From: Isoetes taiwanensis
Lineage: Eukaryota; Streptophyta; Lycopodiopsida; Isoetales; Isoetaceae
DNA length: 64,000 bases
Direction of reading: 5' to 3'
Assembly (NCBI GenBank): GCA_021234155.1
Contig: JAJEKV010000003.1
Location: forward strand, 14,864,386 to 14,928,385
The translations under genes and the position numbers were made by a program. The notes under the pieces were generated by a model that ran no database searches, was not told where the DNA came from, and saw only the letters and a list, made by a program, of their open reading frames with translations. Below, piece by piece: positions 9,631 through 19,689 of this stretch. How positions within the stretch are numbered: the first letter of the stretch is position 1; every line of letters begins with the position of its first letter.

Positions 9631-9642
9631 TCGCGTTCGCGA
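9631..9642. repeat. Palindrome TCGCGTTCGCGA
   Basis: Same arms with a different centre. It is followed by a TCGAGCA block, as are the sites at 5574 and 5774. This is the outermost right copy of the motif. Confidence 0.75.
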
Positions 9643-9903
9643 TTCTTGCGATAACATCGAGCATTTCATACTACTACATTCTACTCACGATGGACCTTTG
9701 CATGAGCAGTAAATACTATATTTCTGAACAACACCGAATCATTGGTAGAATTTGTACTAAAAAACGCCAACTTTTACTCAGTTGCTAGTAGTTTCTGCAC
9801 TATATGGCTAACCACGAACCTATTTCATGCTAAACGAGAATTTCAAATTTCTCTAATTAATTAATTCATGCTTGCTCTTTTGATTCAGAGGAGCTCTTTT
9901 TAT

Positions 9904-10180
9904 TCAGAGGGTATGTGAAGGCATGAGATATTCTCCTTCCATCACCTTCTGTAATGTGAGATACTCACTAGCTCCTCTAAATGGTGGCACACCCACTAGC
10001 ATGTGATATAAATACATCCCAAAGCCCACATATCTGCCCTGTTTAAAAAATAGGTAAGTTACTATCAATTTGTCACAAGGGAGCCTTTGAGGGCCTGGAG
10101 ATACATATTCAGTTGTGCCAACCAAATTGCTAGCATGGTCACATGAATTTACATGATAGCAACAAAAAAACATGTCCTGC
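9904..10180 (-). pseudogene. PDK1-like protein kinase fragment
   Basis: Minus-strand sequence carries kinase subdomains VIII-X: ASNLVGTTEYVSP (activation loop and the APE-like region), then after a short gap ADMWALGC, then LVGVPPFRGASEYLTLQKVM. The order and wording (LVGT.EYVSP, D-x-WALGC, VPPF..ASEYL.FQK) are those of 3-phosphoinositide-dependent kinase PDK1. A single-base deletion breaks the frame between the ADMWALGC and LVGVPPF segments in both copies of the duplication, and other kinase subdomains are missing. It is therefore an old pseudogene fragment rather than an active kinase. Confidence 0.65.
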
Positions 10181-10199
10181 ATTAAAAGGAACAATTACT

Positions 10200-11287
10200 T
10201 TAACTGGAATTCATACGATATTGTTATCAATCACTTTTTATGTAGAGGATGGGAGCAAACAATTGATTTGACCACATCTTAACTATTCAATGTGTGCTGA
10301 CCTCCTTCATTAAGCTCAGAGTTAGATAAATAACCCAAAAGGTTCATTTAATTGGCTCATTTCATTCTCCAGAATCTGGCTTTGTACTTCTTAACTCATT
10401 GGTTGGAGAACATATTATTCCAAATGGTTAAGAGTAAAGGTACATATTACCTTTTGAAAGACTCATCGCAAAAAGAGGAGGCATTTCATGATTCTGCTAC
10501 ACATATTTCTATTAAACTTTCCAAGGCCATAAGTGCTTACTCATGTGGATCTCATGTGGATATACCCTGCAATCAAGTTATAGAGTTGAGTTGGAGTTCC
10601 AAAAGTAAAATTGGAGGCCTTGCACTAGATCAACATAAAACCTTAAAAAAAAACTATTATGCAGACTTGAAATATGGGTGTTGCATAAACTTTCAGGTAT
10701 ATGTGCAAAGGTATATTTGTCAACCATCCAAAAACATAAGCAATTTGGACAAGCCTTTTAGGATATTCAAATACTGATTCCAAAACTGAGCTAGCAACCA
10801 AATTTTGAATATTCATTAGTTGCAGGTAATATAAAATGTTGGAAGAATATAGAAATGACATATTTAACATTCAATCTTAATGGCATGGCTAGATAAACAT
10901 ATGGAATGCAGTAGCTTTTGTCACATTATATTATAAAGATTGTAGCTTGCATAGCAATTGACTATTTCTTAGAATGTTTGAGCTATTTAAAGAAAGAATC
11001 GCTGAAAATAATAGAATGACATATCAGACTTCATAACTTACTTGATTATCTCAAAAACTACGTCAGCCAAACCGCAACACATGACTCCAAAAATCAAGCT
11101 TTGGGTGCAAAACTTCTTCCATGAGTATCAACGGTCACCAATTGGATACAAGAAATATCTCAATCTTGGCGATGACGAAGGACATAACTCCATCGCTCAG
11201 CATCCATAAAAAATCTCTAGCTTCCATAAAATATATTGTATATAGAACATGAGAATGCCTCATCCCACACCCCTAGGGTTTGCCCTT
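10200..11287. other. Non-coding region upstream of the chloroplast-protein gene
   Basis: AT-rich, with no recognisable gene. An open stretch at 10,352-10,777 (plus) begins at TTG, matches nothing I know, and is broken by an extra A in the second copy, so I do not call it. The sequence is nearly identical to 37,580-38,665. Confidence 0.5.
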
Positions 11288-11870
11288 ACTCCCTTTTTTC
11301 GCCTTTCTTTGGCGCCGCTGCAAGCCCCCCGGCCGCTTGCCTTGGCTCTGGGCGCCTGTGGTTGTCTAGGCGTAGTGATGGATGGCGCCTGGGAGGTGCA
11401 GTGATGGGTGGCGCCTGCCTGTGAGAGCGTGCCTGAGCGTGTGTGCCTGAGAGCATGCCTGGATCGGTGGAGCGCTTTAGTGAGGAGGCACCTCCACTGG
11501 GCGATTTCCCTGAGCGGTTTCTCTGAGCGCCGCCTTCCCCCCGCTGCGTCAAGCGATTGGCGTTAAGGCGTCGGTTTTCCAAAGACCCGGGCCAGAAGAG
11601 GTTACTTTCCCGGCGTTGCGCGGTGAAGTCTTGTCTGTTGGAGGTATGCTTATTGCTTTTTGCAATAGCATGGATTTTTGGATGCGTAGTCATCCTGGCA
11701 ACAGTTTTTTCCCAGGTGGTTTTTAATCTGGGCCATGGTGATTATGGTTTGTTCTGTGGGCTTCGGTCCTTGTTCTGGTTAGGGACTTCGGTCCCGTTTT
11801 GTACTTGTGGTCCCATAACCCGATTGGGTTCCGTGGACATTTTCTTCCTTCCTTCCTTCCTTCCTTCCTT
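11288..11870 (+). mobile_element. 583-bp GC-rich insertion with (TTCC)n tail, present only in copy 1
   Basis: The second copy reads straight from tgccctt to ggggcaaccc (about 38,665), whereas here 583 bp lie between the same flanks. The insert starts with a C/T-rich stretch, has short GTGCCTGAG-type reiterations near 11,430-11,460, and ends with six to seven TTCC units. A simple-repeat tail at one end suggests a 5'-truncated non-LTR element or SINE. The target duplication is ambiguous (CCTT merges with the tail). I see no tRNA-type A/B boxes. It sits in the upstream region of the gene starting at 12,045. Confidence 0.7.
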
Positions 11871-11970
11871 GGGGCAACCCAAAAACCACCCTGTTGCGGC
11901 AATCCAAAAAAGGTGCAATGAAAAACGTACGCGTGGTAGAAGCATGCTGTTTCATTATTTTCAAATTGCT

Positions 11971-11976
11971 CACGTG
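11971..11976 (+). promoter_or_regulatory. G-box CACGTG upstream of chloroplast-protein gene
   Basis: CACGTGG lies about 70 bp before the ATG at 12,045 and is kept at 38,769-38,774 in the second copy. G-boxes bind bZIP/bHLH factors in many light-responsive plant promoters; function here is inferred from position only. Confidence 0.45.
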
Positions 11977-12044
11977 GCAACCATGGTGTAATCGACATGG
12001 CAACACGAAGATAGGATGAAAATTTGCTGGGGAGGTGAGAAAAC

Positions 12045-15000
12045 ATGATCGTGTCTCATTGTTCTTCCGTCAGAGCATTCCTCCCCGTCTCTTGCTCTCG
12101 ACATCCTTTTCCTGCATCAATTGCGTCGGTGTCCGTATTGGGTAAGTGATATTAGCTTTTACACAAATATTTTTCAAACGTTTTTCATCTTCTGTATGTT
12201 TTTTGAGCTTAGAAGGAAAGCTCTTTGATGGGAGACAATGCTGCATCAAGACGCCATATGAAACACGGAGGCGACCTTTGTGCAGAGCTAGCCATGGTAA
12301 CTTTTGCTTTCCTAATGGTAATAAGCTTTGAAAATATTATAACCATGAAGCAGCAAACTGTATTTTAGAAATGCAGATTTGTACAACGAAAGAAGGTGCA
12401 CAATTCAAGTGCTTACCTCTGTGATTATTCATAATCTTAGAAAGGATCAATTTTAAGCAAACAAATAGACTGAGATGCCTACAGAAAATTCCATAACAAG
12501 TGAATTTATACATTGTAACAGTTCTTAACAAATGGAGAAGAAGTTCACTCTTGTGAATGGGGAATCAGACTAATGATGGAGAGAATCCTTTTAGCTTCTG
12601 TCATCCCAGTACCTTATTATCATGCCTGCAACCATTTCTTCCAGTGGGACAATGCTAGATCTTTGCTCCACTAGGTCTTTGACAACCTGAACTTAATATC
12701 TATTTGTTTCATCCTTTGATGCCTAACAGGATCATGTGAGATAGCTATTGCTTCCTATTTTCGCTGTAGCCCTGGATTAGAATCAGTCTTTAGCTCAAAT
12801 GCAAGCTCCAAATGGTTTCACTCCTTGTATGTGCAATGGCTATGCCTGCCTCAATTCTGAATGCACCAAACATCTTTCTTCAGTACTGCTTATAGCACCC
12901 CTGCCAAGGTAAATACATATCTATATGGGCAACCTGCTGGCAATATGGACTAACTATATGATGCCAAAGGGACTCTTCTGCTAGTTGTGAGATTTCACAG
13001 ACTCAGCATATATGGCCCTTGAACATGCTGATCTCTGGAGGAAGCACATGATATTGGCTTTAAGGATTTGAGGTTATCAGAAAAAAGCCAACATGAACTC
13101 CAGCATCTGTCATCTTGTGATTTATAACGAGCTCTTCTGCAATCTTAGAATCACGTAAAACACCTTTGAGGAGTTTAATACTTCCTGGCTTAAGAGAAGT
13201 GGCAATCGTTACATTGCACAATTCTTTTAAGGAGTTATATGGCTGGTGTTATTTGAATCTAAGTGCCATGCGAGGTTTACATTTGTTGCAGGAAGATCAG
13301 TGACAGTAGCATAGAAGAAAGCCTGGACCATGTGACTTTGTTCTTCAATGATAGGCAACAAATCAGGTTAAGTTGATAGTGCAGCGACAGGAGCAGGAAC
13401 TCTACACTCCTTGGCAAGATGGCCAAGGTTTTGGCACTCAAAGCATGTCTCTTGCTTCAGTCATATATGCCTCCGTGTAAGGATTCCCTACTTTGAGTCT
13501 TACCTCAGCCTCATGAGATTATCAGGAGCATTTTGTAGTTTGCGGTTCAATATTGCTGCTGACATAATCCTTTATTTTTAGAACAGCAGAGTCAAAAGTA
13601 TGATTTGATTTCACCAGACTTTCAAACGATTTGGAAGACCCTTGTATTATTTCCAACAGAGGGTATACAGAGGAAAGGGAGGCGATTTTTTCCCACTCAC
13701 ACTGAGAGGGGCGGATTTTTTTCCATCACCTCTTCTTGACTCTGTGACTGTTTTTCAGTCGCCCTTGTAAAATATACAATGTGAAAATCTGGTGTTTGAA
13801 GCTGTGCTCACACCATGTACCATAAGTCATAGGGCTCCATGAGTCAATGACGTTAAAATATATTCTATTCTATTTTACAAATATGCTGCATGACATATCT
13901 ACCTTCAGTCAGATGCCCATGAAAGGCACTTGCGCAAGGTAAAGTAAATTTCCTGCATTGGTGAATTCGTATTGTTTCAGCAGCAGAATCTGCAGTTTTC
14001 GCACCTGTCACAAGACATGCAGCTGTGTCACCAGAGCTATCAGGCAGGGTTAGAGGAGGAGAAACAATTTTCATACTTTTTGTTGTCCAGAATCATTTTG
14101 ACTCTCCACTTTCCACATTTGGAAGAAATCCTGCTACTAAAACTTGGCACCAAGTACCAACCATTTGGGGATAAATGGACGCAGAGGGCAAAATTGCAAA
14201 ACTTGGCACCAAATACCAACCATTTGGGGATAAAATGGACGCAGAAGGCAAAATTGCACCAGAGGCTACGCCCACATTTCTTATAATATTAAGAGAATAC
14301 AGACATAAAAGTAGGTAAGAATAGCTTGTAGGAAATGATATGAATGGCTGCTGTGTGTTTCGTGGGACCCCATAATGTATTGGAAATCAATGCAATACTG
14401 TAACCAAGAAGCAGCAAAATGCAACAATACAAGAGGTGCACTGGAAACCAATGTTCGAGTGCCCGTTTTATAATCTCAGAAGGGAGTTATCTTAGATTGC
14501 AGCAACTAAACTGAAATTCCTGATGTTTTAAATAGAGTTGTTAAATAAGAAGTTTTTTCATAGGGATACTGATATTTTCAGCTACTTTTGCATATTACAG
14601 AAATGCCCATGCAGAGAATAACTAACCACTCTCTTTGCTTTGCAGAAAAAGCAGCCTATAATGCCCGCAAGGTCCAACTGCAAGCTACTGAGCTTTTAGC
14701 AGAGATGCTAAAGTCGTCTGATCTGGAACAGACTGCAAAGCAGTATGTTGATTCCTTTACAGAGGAATTTTTCCACATTGCTTCCACGTATTTAAGCTTG
14801 GTAAATATTCCTTATGCTTGAATTATATATGACCACCACCTTTAAATTGAAAAATTAATTGCATTGGACTGGAGGTTAAGTTTACTCTAGTTATGTAACA
14901 AGAAGCAGCTTTTGGGATAATGCTAGGATCTGAACAACTCTGCAATTGAACTAAATGTATGACATCAATTTTTGTAAATTGTATCCGGGTTTAGGGGATT

Positions 15001-15674
15001 GCAGAAGAAAACTTAATCTTTGAATATTTAAATAAACGAAATTCTAGTGTTGATAGATATGTCATCTTTAGAATCTTGGAGCTTTTCCGAGTTGAATATT
15101 TAGTTTCAGGCAGTACAACACTCAATAGAATGTCAATTGTTCATTGTGCATGTGAAGTTCTAACCTGAGTATTCCCAGGTTCTAACATGGTTTTTCATAT
15201 CCACAAGGGTTTAACATCTTTGCAGTTTTCCAACATAATGGGAATGCAGTTTTTTCTTCACACAGGCAAAGAAGGAAGGAAATGCCGAAGTATTAAACCA
15301 GCTTGAATTGGCTATAAAAACTGCTATGAAGGTCAAGGACAAAACACTACGTCCTGAAATCCAATTGATGAATCAGGCAAGAGAATTCCTATACCTAACA
15401 ATTCTCATATTGCAGCAAAAAGTTAATAAGCTATTTATGATGACAGTTGTTACGAGATAATGGAGCTGAAGAGAGATCCAAAACCATAGAAACTAATGTC
15501 CAATATTTAGAAGAAGGAAGCTATTTTTTTGAGTTATTAAATTTAATGACTAAAGATGTTGAGAGGCAACCAGAAAATCCACAGAAAGGCAAGCTTCTTT
15601 CACAACTTAGAAGTATTGCCAAACAAACGAAGGAAGCTTCAAAAGCATCGAGGAAAACAAAGAAGTCAATCTGA
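12045..15674 (+). CDS. Multi-exon gene for a probable chloroplast-targeted protein, copy 1
   Basis: Exons with canonical borders unless noted: 12045-12141, 12213-12296, a phase-compatible exon starting at 13981 whose end is uncertain, 14646-14800, 15266-15376 and 15447-15674 (stop). The N-terminus (MIVSHCSSVRAFLPVSC...) is Ser/Arg-rich with few acidic residues and reaches PLCRASH, like a plastid transit peptide. The C-terminal part is helical: NARKVQLQATELLAEML, FTEEFFHIASTYL, AKKEGNAEVLNQLELA, TLRPEIQLMNQLLRDNG, DVERQPENPQKGKLLSQL, ending KASRKTKKSI. From memory this resembles the conserved chloroplast family typified by At4g37920; that match is unverified. At least one connecting exon is unresolved between 14,050 and 14,645. 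Confidence 0.7.
12560..13640 (-). mobile_element. Degenerate Ty1/copia relic in intron 2
   Basis: On the minus strand the segment at about 13,385-13,455 encodes a gag zinc knuckle, CFECQNLGHLAKEC (CX2CX4HX4C). About 700 bp farther on, 12,660-12,770 encodes the end of a copia RNase H: AISHDPVRHQRMKQIDIKF, then after a frameshift VKDLVEQ and VPLEEMVAGM, matching the family pattern of NP..HxRTKHIDI..HF and P....ADxxTK. Everything between is missing or unreadable. It is an internally deleted, stop-ridden relic, present in both copies. Confidence 0.65.
13660..13876 (+). mobile_element. Possible LINE 3' end fragment in intron 2
   Basis: The end of this stretch (gacgttaaaa followed by TATTCTATTCTATT) resembles the 3' terminus of the LINE family seen at 18,925 and 62,640, whose minus-strand end reads gacgctaaaa then repeated CTATT. 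Similarity is short and the upstream part is only vaguely alike, so the call is tentative. Confidence 0.35.
14139..14257 (+). repeat. Two tandem 59-60-bp units in an intron
   Basis: The unit begins aaaacttggcaccaa and contains ccatttggggata and ggcaaaattgc. It occurs at 14,139 and again at 14,198, also kept in the second copy at about 40,937-41,052. Confidence 0.85.
15377..15446 (+). other. GC-AG intron of the chloroplast-protein gene
   Basis: The preceding exon ends aatcag and the intron starts gcaaga, a GC donor; the acceptor is tgacag. Splicing joins QLMNQ to LLRDNG in phase 0. No GT donor nearby keeps the frame. The identical sequence in the second copy makes a read error unlikely. Confidence 0.65.
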
Positions 15675-16059
15675 TTGGCGAGGAGAAAAGGATCTACATC
15701 AACCTCATTGGCACTGAAGGATCGCAAGTTTCTTGCCCTTGTCTCATGTCTCTTAATGTGATTTGATTTGTATAGGAAACGGATGGTCCACCTTGATCTT
15801 CTTTGACTCGCGATTTCTTATTGACCCTCTCTCATAGAGTTGTACATTAGCTAAGGTATCCCTTGCTAAAGATGCAACTATGGATATGCATGTCCATTTG
15901 GAATTGTTGATATCTATGTACGAGTAAACCATCAGGTCATGGAAATTCTTGGGTTTTTTAGTGGTTTTGTTTACTTTGGGTAATTTTTTTGGTTTTGGGC
16001 TTGTTGGCGCCGCTTAGAGGGTCATTATTACTTAACATAGTCGTAACTTTTGCAAGTGG
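15675..16059 (+). other. 3' flank of the chloroplast-protein gene
   Basis: No coding sequence. Probably 3' UTR followed by spacer; I could not fix a polyadenylation site. Confidence 0.4.
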
Positions 16060-16141
16060 AGGTTGGCATACATTTAGAACATAAAGTTTGCAATGGATTG
16101 AGGTTGGCATACATTTAGAACATAAGGTTTGCAATGGATTG
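16060..16141 (+). repeat. Two tandem 41-bp units
   Basis: The unit aggttggcatacatttagaa... ending gcaatggattg occurs twice with one difference (ataaag versus ataagg). The same doublet is at 42,850-42,931 in the second copy. Confidence 0.9.
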
Positions 16142-16485
16142 GGGGTTGTATGAGTACGGGAATATGTATAAAATGGGGGTCTTTTTGGGGGTATGGCAAA
16201 ATTTTCAGGGGGGTTGTGAAGGTCAATTAGAGCTGAACGGATTTGGAAGAGGCCGATGTGGCTGAGGGCGGATGGGGAGGAGCAGTTGCCCTACGAGGAT
16301 GCCACAGATAAGGGCAGGCATTAGCTTGCTTGCGTCCATTGTGTTTGGTGCGTGCAACAGAGCAGTCTAAGCCTCATTCGAACCTGCAAGAGACAACTCT
16401 AAGGATTTGTGCTCTTCTTTGAATTCGACCATCCTCTGCTAGCCGTGTACAGGTGAGGAACTTATCCCTTTGATTTGTTCTGTTC

Positions 16486-16746
16486 ATGCAGGGAAGGGCG
16501 ATGACCTTGTGTTTGAGAGGCCAGTGCAGCTGTGGGGTAGCATGGTGGGTTGAGGAGGGCATGTTTTATAATCGTGCTTGTGGTTGCAAGCTCACCCTTG
16601 GTAATGGGGTGATCCATGTTGACAGTGATGCCTTGCCTGCCACTCCTCCGGAGAGGCCTGCTGCTCTGGGGTCCTCTGTTGAAACCCTCATCTCCAGGGC
16701 CATGCCCTCTCTTGTGGCTTTTTTCGCATCTAGGGAGAGGGTGTAG
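16486..16746 (+). CDS. Unknown Cys-containing ORF, 86 aa
   Basis: I do not recognise it. The frame has a Cys cluster near its start (C-x5-C-S-C near residues 9-16; then CGC at 33-35) and a Pro/Ala-rich second half. A 2-nt difference in the second copy (gagaggg versus gaggg before the stop) changes its end, so the frame is not conserved between the copies. It may be part of a transposon or non-coding. The GC content is visibly higher than that of the flanks, which suggests an insertion. Confidence 0.25.
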   Translation: MQGRAMTLCLRGQCSCGVAWWVEEGMFYNRACGCKLTLGNGVIHVDSDALPATPPERPAALGSSVETLISRAMPSLVAFFASRERV

Positions 16747-16983
16747 ATGGCGTTGGAGGTTCTTTCTGTTGTTATAAACATCAATACTCTTGCGGAATCG
16801 GCTGCTGCATCTGTTCGAATGCAGTTGGGTAGGCTGTTTGCTGCATTGGAGGAGGCTGTGCATCATATGGAATGGGAGGATGTCGAGGTGACTACGCAGG
16901 AAAGGGCTCATCTGAGGGGACATATGAACCTCGCCAGGGGTCTGCTGTTGAGAGAGCTTCGAAGAATTCATGCTCTTGTCTGA
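16747..16983 (+). CDS. Unknown helical ORF, 78 aa
   Basis: Opens directly after the stop of the previous frame. The product is strongly helical and charged (LGRLFAALEEAVHHMEWED, ERAHLRGHMNLARGLLLREL), with no membrane segment. The same 78-residue frame is intact at 43,533-43,769 in the second copy; a silent or near-silent base change (gggacat versus gggccat) leaves it open. That is weak support for coding. It might also be the second half of a transposon ORF split by a frameshift at 16,740. Confidence 0.35.
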   Translation: MALEVLSVVININTLAESAAASVRMQLGRLFAALEEAVHHMEWEDVEVTTQERAHLRGHMNLARGLLLRELRRIHALV

Positions 16984-17298
16984 AGGCACAATGCTGTCAT
17001 GAATCACAATTGAATGGAGCTCCTGTGGGGTATAATGTGTTTTTGATTATGTTTGGTGTTGCCTTTCTTCATGATTGCAGGGCCTTCTCTTCGGCAAATG
17101 GGGGAGGGCGCTGCTGCTTGCCTATGGGGTGAAGACATAGCGAAAAGCAAAAAAAAGTGTCTGGCTTGCGCATGGAAAGAAAAAAAGTTTGTGTGGTTTT
17201 CCTCTGTAATTTGGCTTGACATTGCTTTGAATGCTTGCATCTCTATACTGCACGGGAATAGCCCTCGACCCTTTAGGGGTGGGCTGTGCTCCGTTCAA

Positions 17299-17313
17299 GG
17301 GGTTCGATTCCCC
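17299..17313 (+). other. Isolated tRNA T-arm-like hairpin (Pol III B-box sequence)
   Basis: GGGG-TTCGATT-CCCC has a 4-bp stem and a 7-nt loop and contains GGTTCGATTCC, a perfect B-box. No matching acceptor, D or anticodon arm lies upstream, so this is not a tRNA gene. It could be a SINE remnant. It is present again near 44,078. Confidence 0.4.
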
Positions 17314-17420
17314 GGACCTGTTTGTCTGCTATGGTTTTCGTGTCTTGGGTGAGGGAGATGGAGAACGGCGGGCTTCATCAGCAGCATACAATATATTCAA
17401 TTTCTTTTGGATGGTTGGGA

Positions 17421-18208
17421 GGACCCTAAAAAATAGAGCCAAGTAAGCGTTTGACCCCGTCAAACGCCTGCCTACATCTAAGGGCCCAGGATCAAGGAAA
17501 CAATCGTCCAATGATAATGTGATAATATATAAGTCATATTCACAACTCTAATTCTGAAACTTGCAATTGCAAAATTTCATGGCATAGCTCAAAATTTCAT
17601 TACATTACATAGCCCAAAAATTTATTGTCTTGTCAATAGAATTTTTTGCATACAAATTCAATGCTGCAAGAGTGAAAAGTATATAAACGGAGAAACCAGT
17701 TTAACACTTGGAAATGTTTTAGCATTTCTTAACTAAACAGAATCATGAAATGGCAAATTTAGATTACTATTTCCCCTATCCAAAGAAGAACGCATAGATA
17801 TCGATTGGGAGTCTAAACAACAGTGCAGGTATTGAATGTCGCTCCATGGCGAGCTGCAATTGTAGCAAATCAAACATTGAAATTTACAAGAACTAGAATA
17901 AACAATCAACATAAACATATCGACATTTCTAACCTCAATGTTCGAAGCGAAATATTTGTCAAGATCACGATTACATTTCAGGAAAATTGTCGAACATTCA
18001 GTAATCGATTAGAGGACCATCTTTTTCTTTACCTTTAGAAACTTAAAGCATACCACTCATATTACAAACCGCAACACCATTTACATCATTACTAGTGATA
18101 AGGTCACTTGACATCGCATTGTGAATAGAAGAATCGACCATGGGTACAATATCAACTGAACCTACAAATTAGTAAATTCCATGACTCAATAAAAAGAAAT
18201 AAACAGAA
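17421..18208. other. AT-rich DNA, nothing recognised
   Basis: Low-complexity AT-rich sequence on both strands. Small open frames here are not preserved in the second copy and carry no recognisable motif. Confidence 0.5.
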
Positions 18209-18354
18209 GGTAAAATAAATCCTACCTATAACTGGTTGGTTTGCTTGTATTGAACAATGTGTAGTAGATGAATTGACATTTGGTAAAATAAATCCTACCT
18301 ATAACTGGTTGGTTTGCTTGTATTGAACAATGTGTAGTAGATGAATTGACATTT
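18209..18354 (+). repeat. Two tandem 73-bp units
   Basis: A 73-bp unit (ggtaaaataaatcctaccta... to ...gaattgacattt) is repeated exactly at 18,209 and 18,282. The second copy carries the pair at 44,988-45,132 with one base missing in a run of A. Confidence 0.95.
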
Positions 18355-18924
18355 ACATTAGTACTGCAACTAAATTTACGATCTAAATATAAGATATCGA
18401 TTAAAAGAAACAAGGAGCTTCGCATAGAGGGTTGCCCTCTGGTCCCATGACGGTGTGTTTGCATATTTTTGTTTTGTTATTTCATCTGATGGAAAAACAA
18501 ATAGAATAGAATAGGATCAAACCTTTTGCCTCGAACATTGCCTGTGGGTTTAACTTTAAATCTCTAGTCTCTACGAACATACTGTGTGTATGAGCTTAAA
18601 ATTGTTGCTAATACAACATTGTCTATGAGCTTATCCTTTTACAATTATTGCTTCTTATAAGCTTATCCTGAGTTAACTTTTGATGACCCACTTCTACTCT
18701 TAAAATCTCTGGATGATATGCATTTTAGTTTGTACACAACGAAAATAAAACATAGAAACGATTCTATAATTATAGGATACAGAAAAGATTTGCTAAAAAA
18801 ACTTATGAAATAAAATACACACATTTAAGAGCAAATTAAAGATATTTAAGATGCTTATCAACCTTGTTTGAGTTGCACTAGACACTAGCTCAGTGCTCCT
18901 AATTAAGATATAGTTTACATGAAA

Positions 18925-19115
18925 AAAAAATAAGAATAGAATAGAATAGAATAGAATAGAATAGGTTTTTAGCGTCCACGGAGACCAATTGGCCTATGGG
19001 ACCCAAACAAAAAGAGAGCAGCAAGCATATTACTGACAGGATTAAAAAACCCCCGCCCCGAAGGGTTTTCGAGGGAAAAACCTTAGCAGTAATAAGCATG
19101 CTGGCACAAACCCCC
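18925..19115 (-). mobile_element. 5'-truncated LINE 3' end with pentanucleotide tail
   Basis: On the minus strand a 3' UTR-like stretch (cccataggccaattggtctc, then gacgctaaaaacc) ends in repeated CTATT units. It matches the end of the LINE at 62,640-64,000 almost base for base over about 150 bp. Only the tail region remains here; no coding sequence. Repeated at 45,713-45,890. Confidence 0.8.
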
Positions 19116-19689
19116 ACAAGTAAATTGCACTGAAACAATGGTAGGACGTAATAGAGGTTTGTCTATTGAAACCATAATTGATTGATCAATTTATACATAT
19201 GAACACATGTCAAAGGACAAGTTTTTTTCTTCCATATATGAGTAAATAATAGGAGACCAAATAGTAATTCTCTGCATCAATATTTGCTGTTTAAGTTCAA
19301 CAAGTATGACAAATTATATTGAATAGATTAAAACGATCAATTTTTTCTAACCTAAAATATGTTTAGCGCTCTCTCTCAATAATTCCTGCAATTCTAACCT
19401 ATCCACCTGCCATGCCACGTCAGCTAAAATCAACAATAGCCATCTGATCTGTTAATTTCGATCTGTTAATTTATGATCAGGGGATAAGAAAATTAGGAAA
19501 ACCCCTGATATATTCTTGCTCTGCTCTTATCCCGAAGCTTGTCCTTTTTTATCTTCAATCGAGTGCATGGATTCTGTGCTCAGATTTGTATGTCTGCGGC
19601 TCTTTTTAGAGCTCAAGCTAGGAGTTTTTATCTAGCTTCTAGTTATTTTTTACCCTAGCATCTACTATTCCTTGCTCTATAGCTTTGTT
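19116..19689. other. AT-rich spacer
   Basis: No coding sequence or repeat end that I can recognise. Kept in the second copy (45,891-46,445). Confidence 0.45.

Larger units (their letters stand above)
9353..9903. other. Downstream flank of ParB/methylase gene
   Basis: No gene. Two CG-rich palindromes (9481 and 9631) lie in otherwise AT-rich DNA. I searched by eye for terminal inverted repeats pairing this flank with 2260-2390 and found none, so the right end of the mobile unit is undefined. Confidence 0.5.

Noticed and set aside
10352-10777. 141-aa plus-strand ORF
   Set aside because: Non-ATG start, unknown composition, and broken in the second copy by an A-run difference.
16462-17007. 181-aa minus-strand ORF
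   Set aside because: Not preserved in the second copy as one frame; the plus-strand helical ORF fits better.
17299-17313. tRNA gene
   Set aside because: Only the T-arm is present; no acceptor, D or anticodon stem can be drawn.
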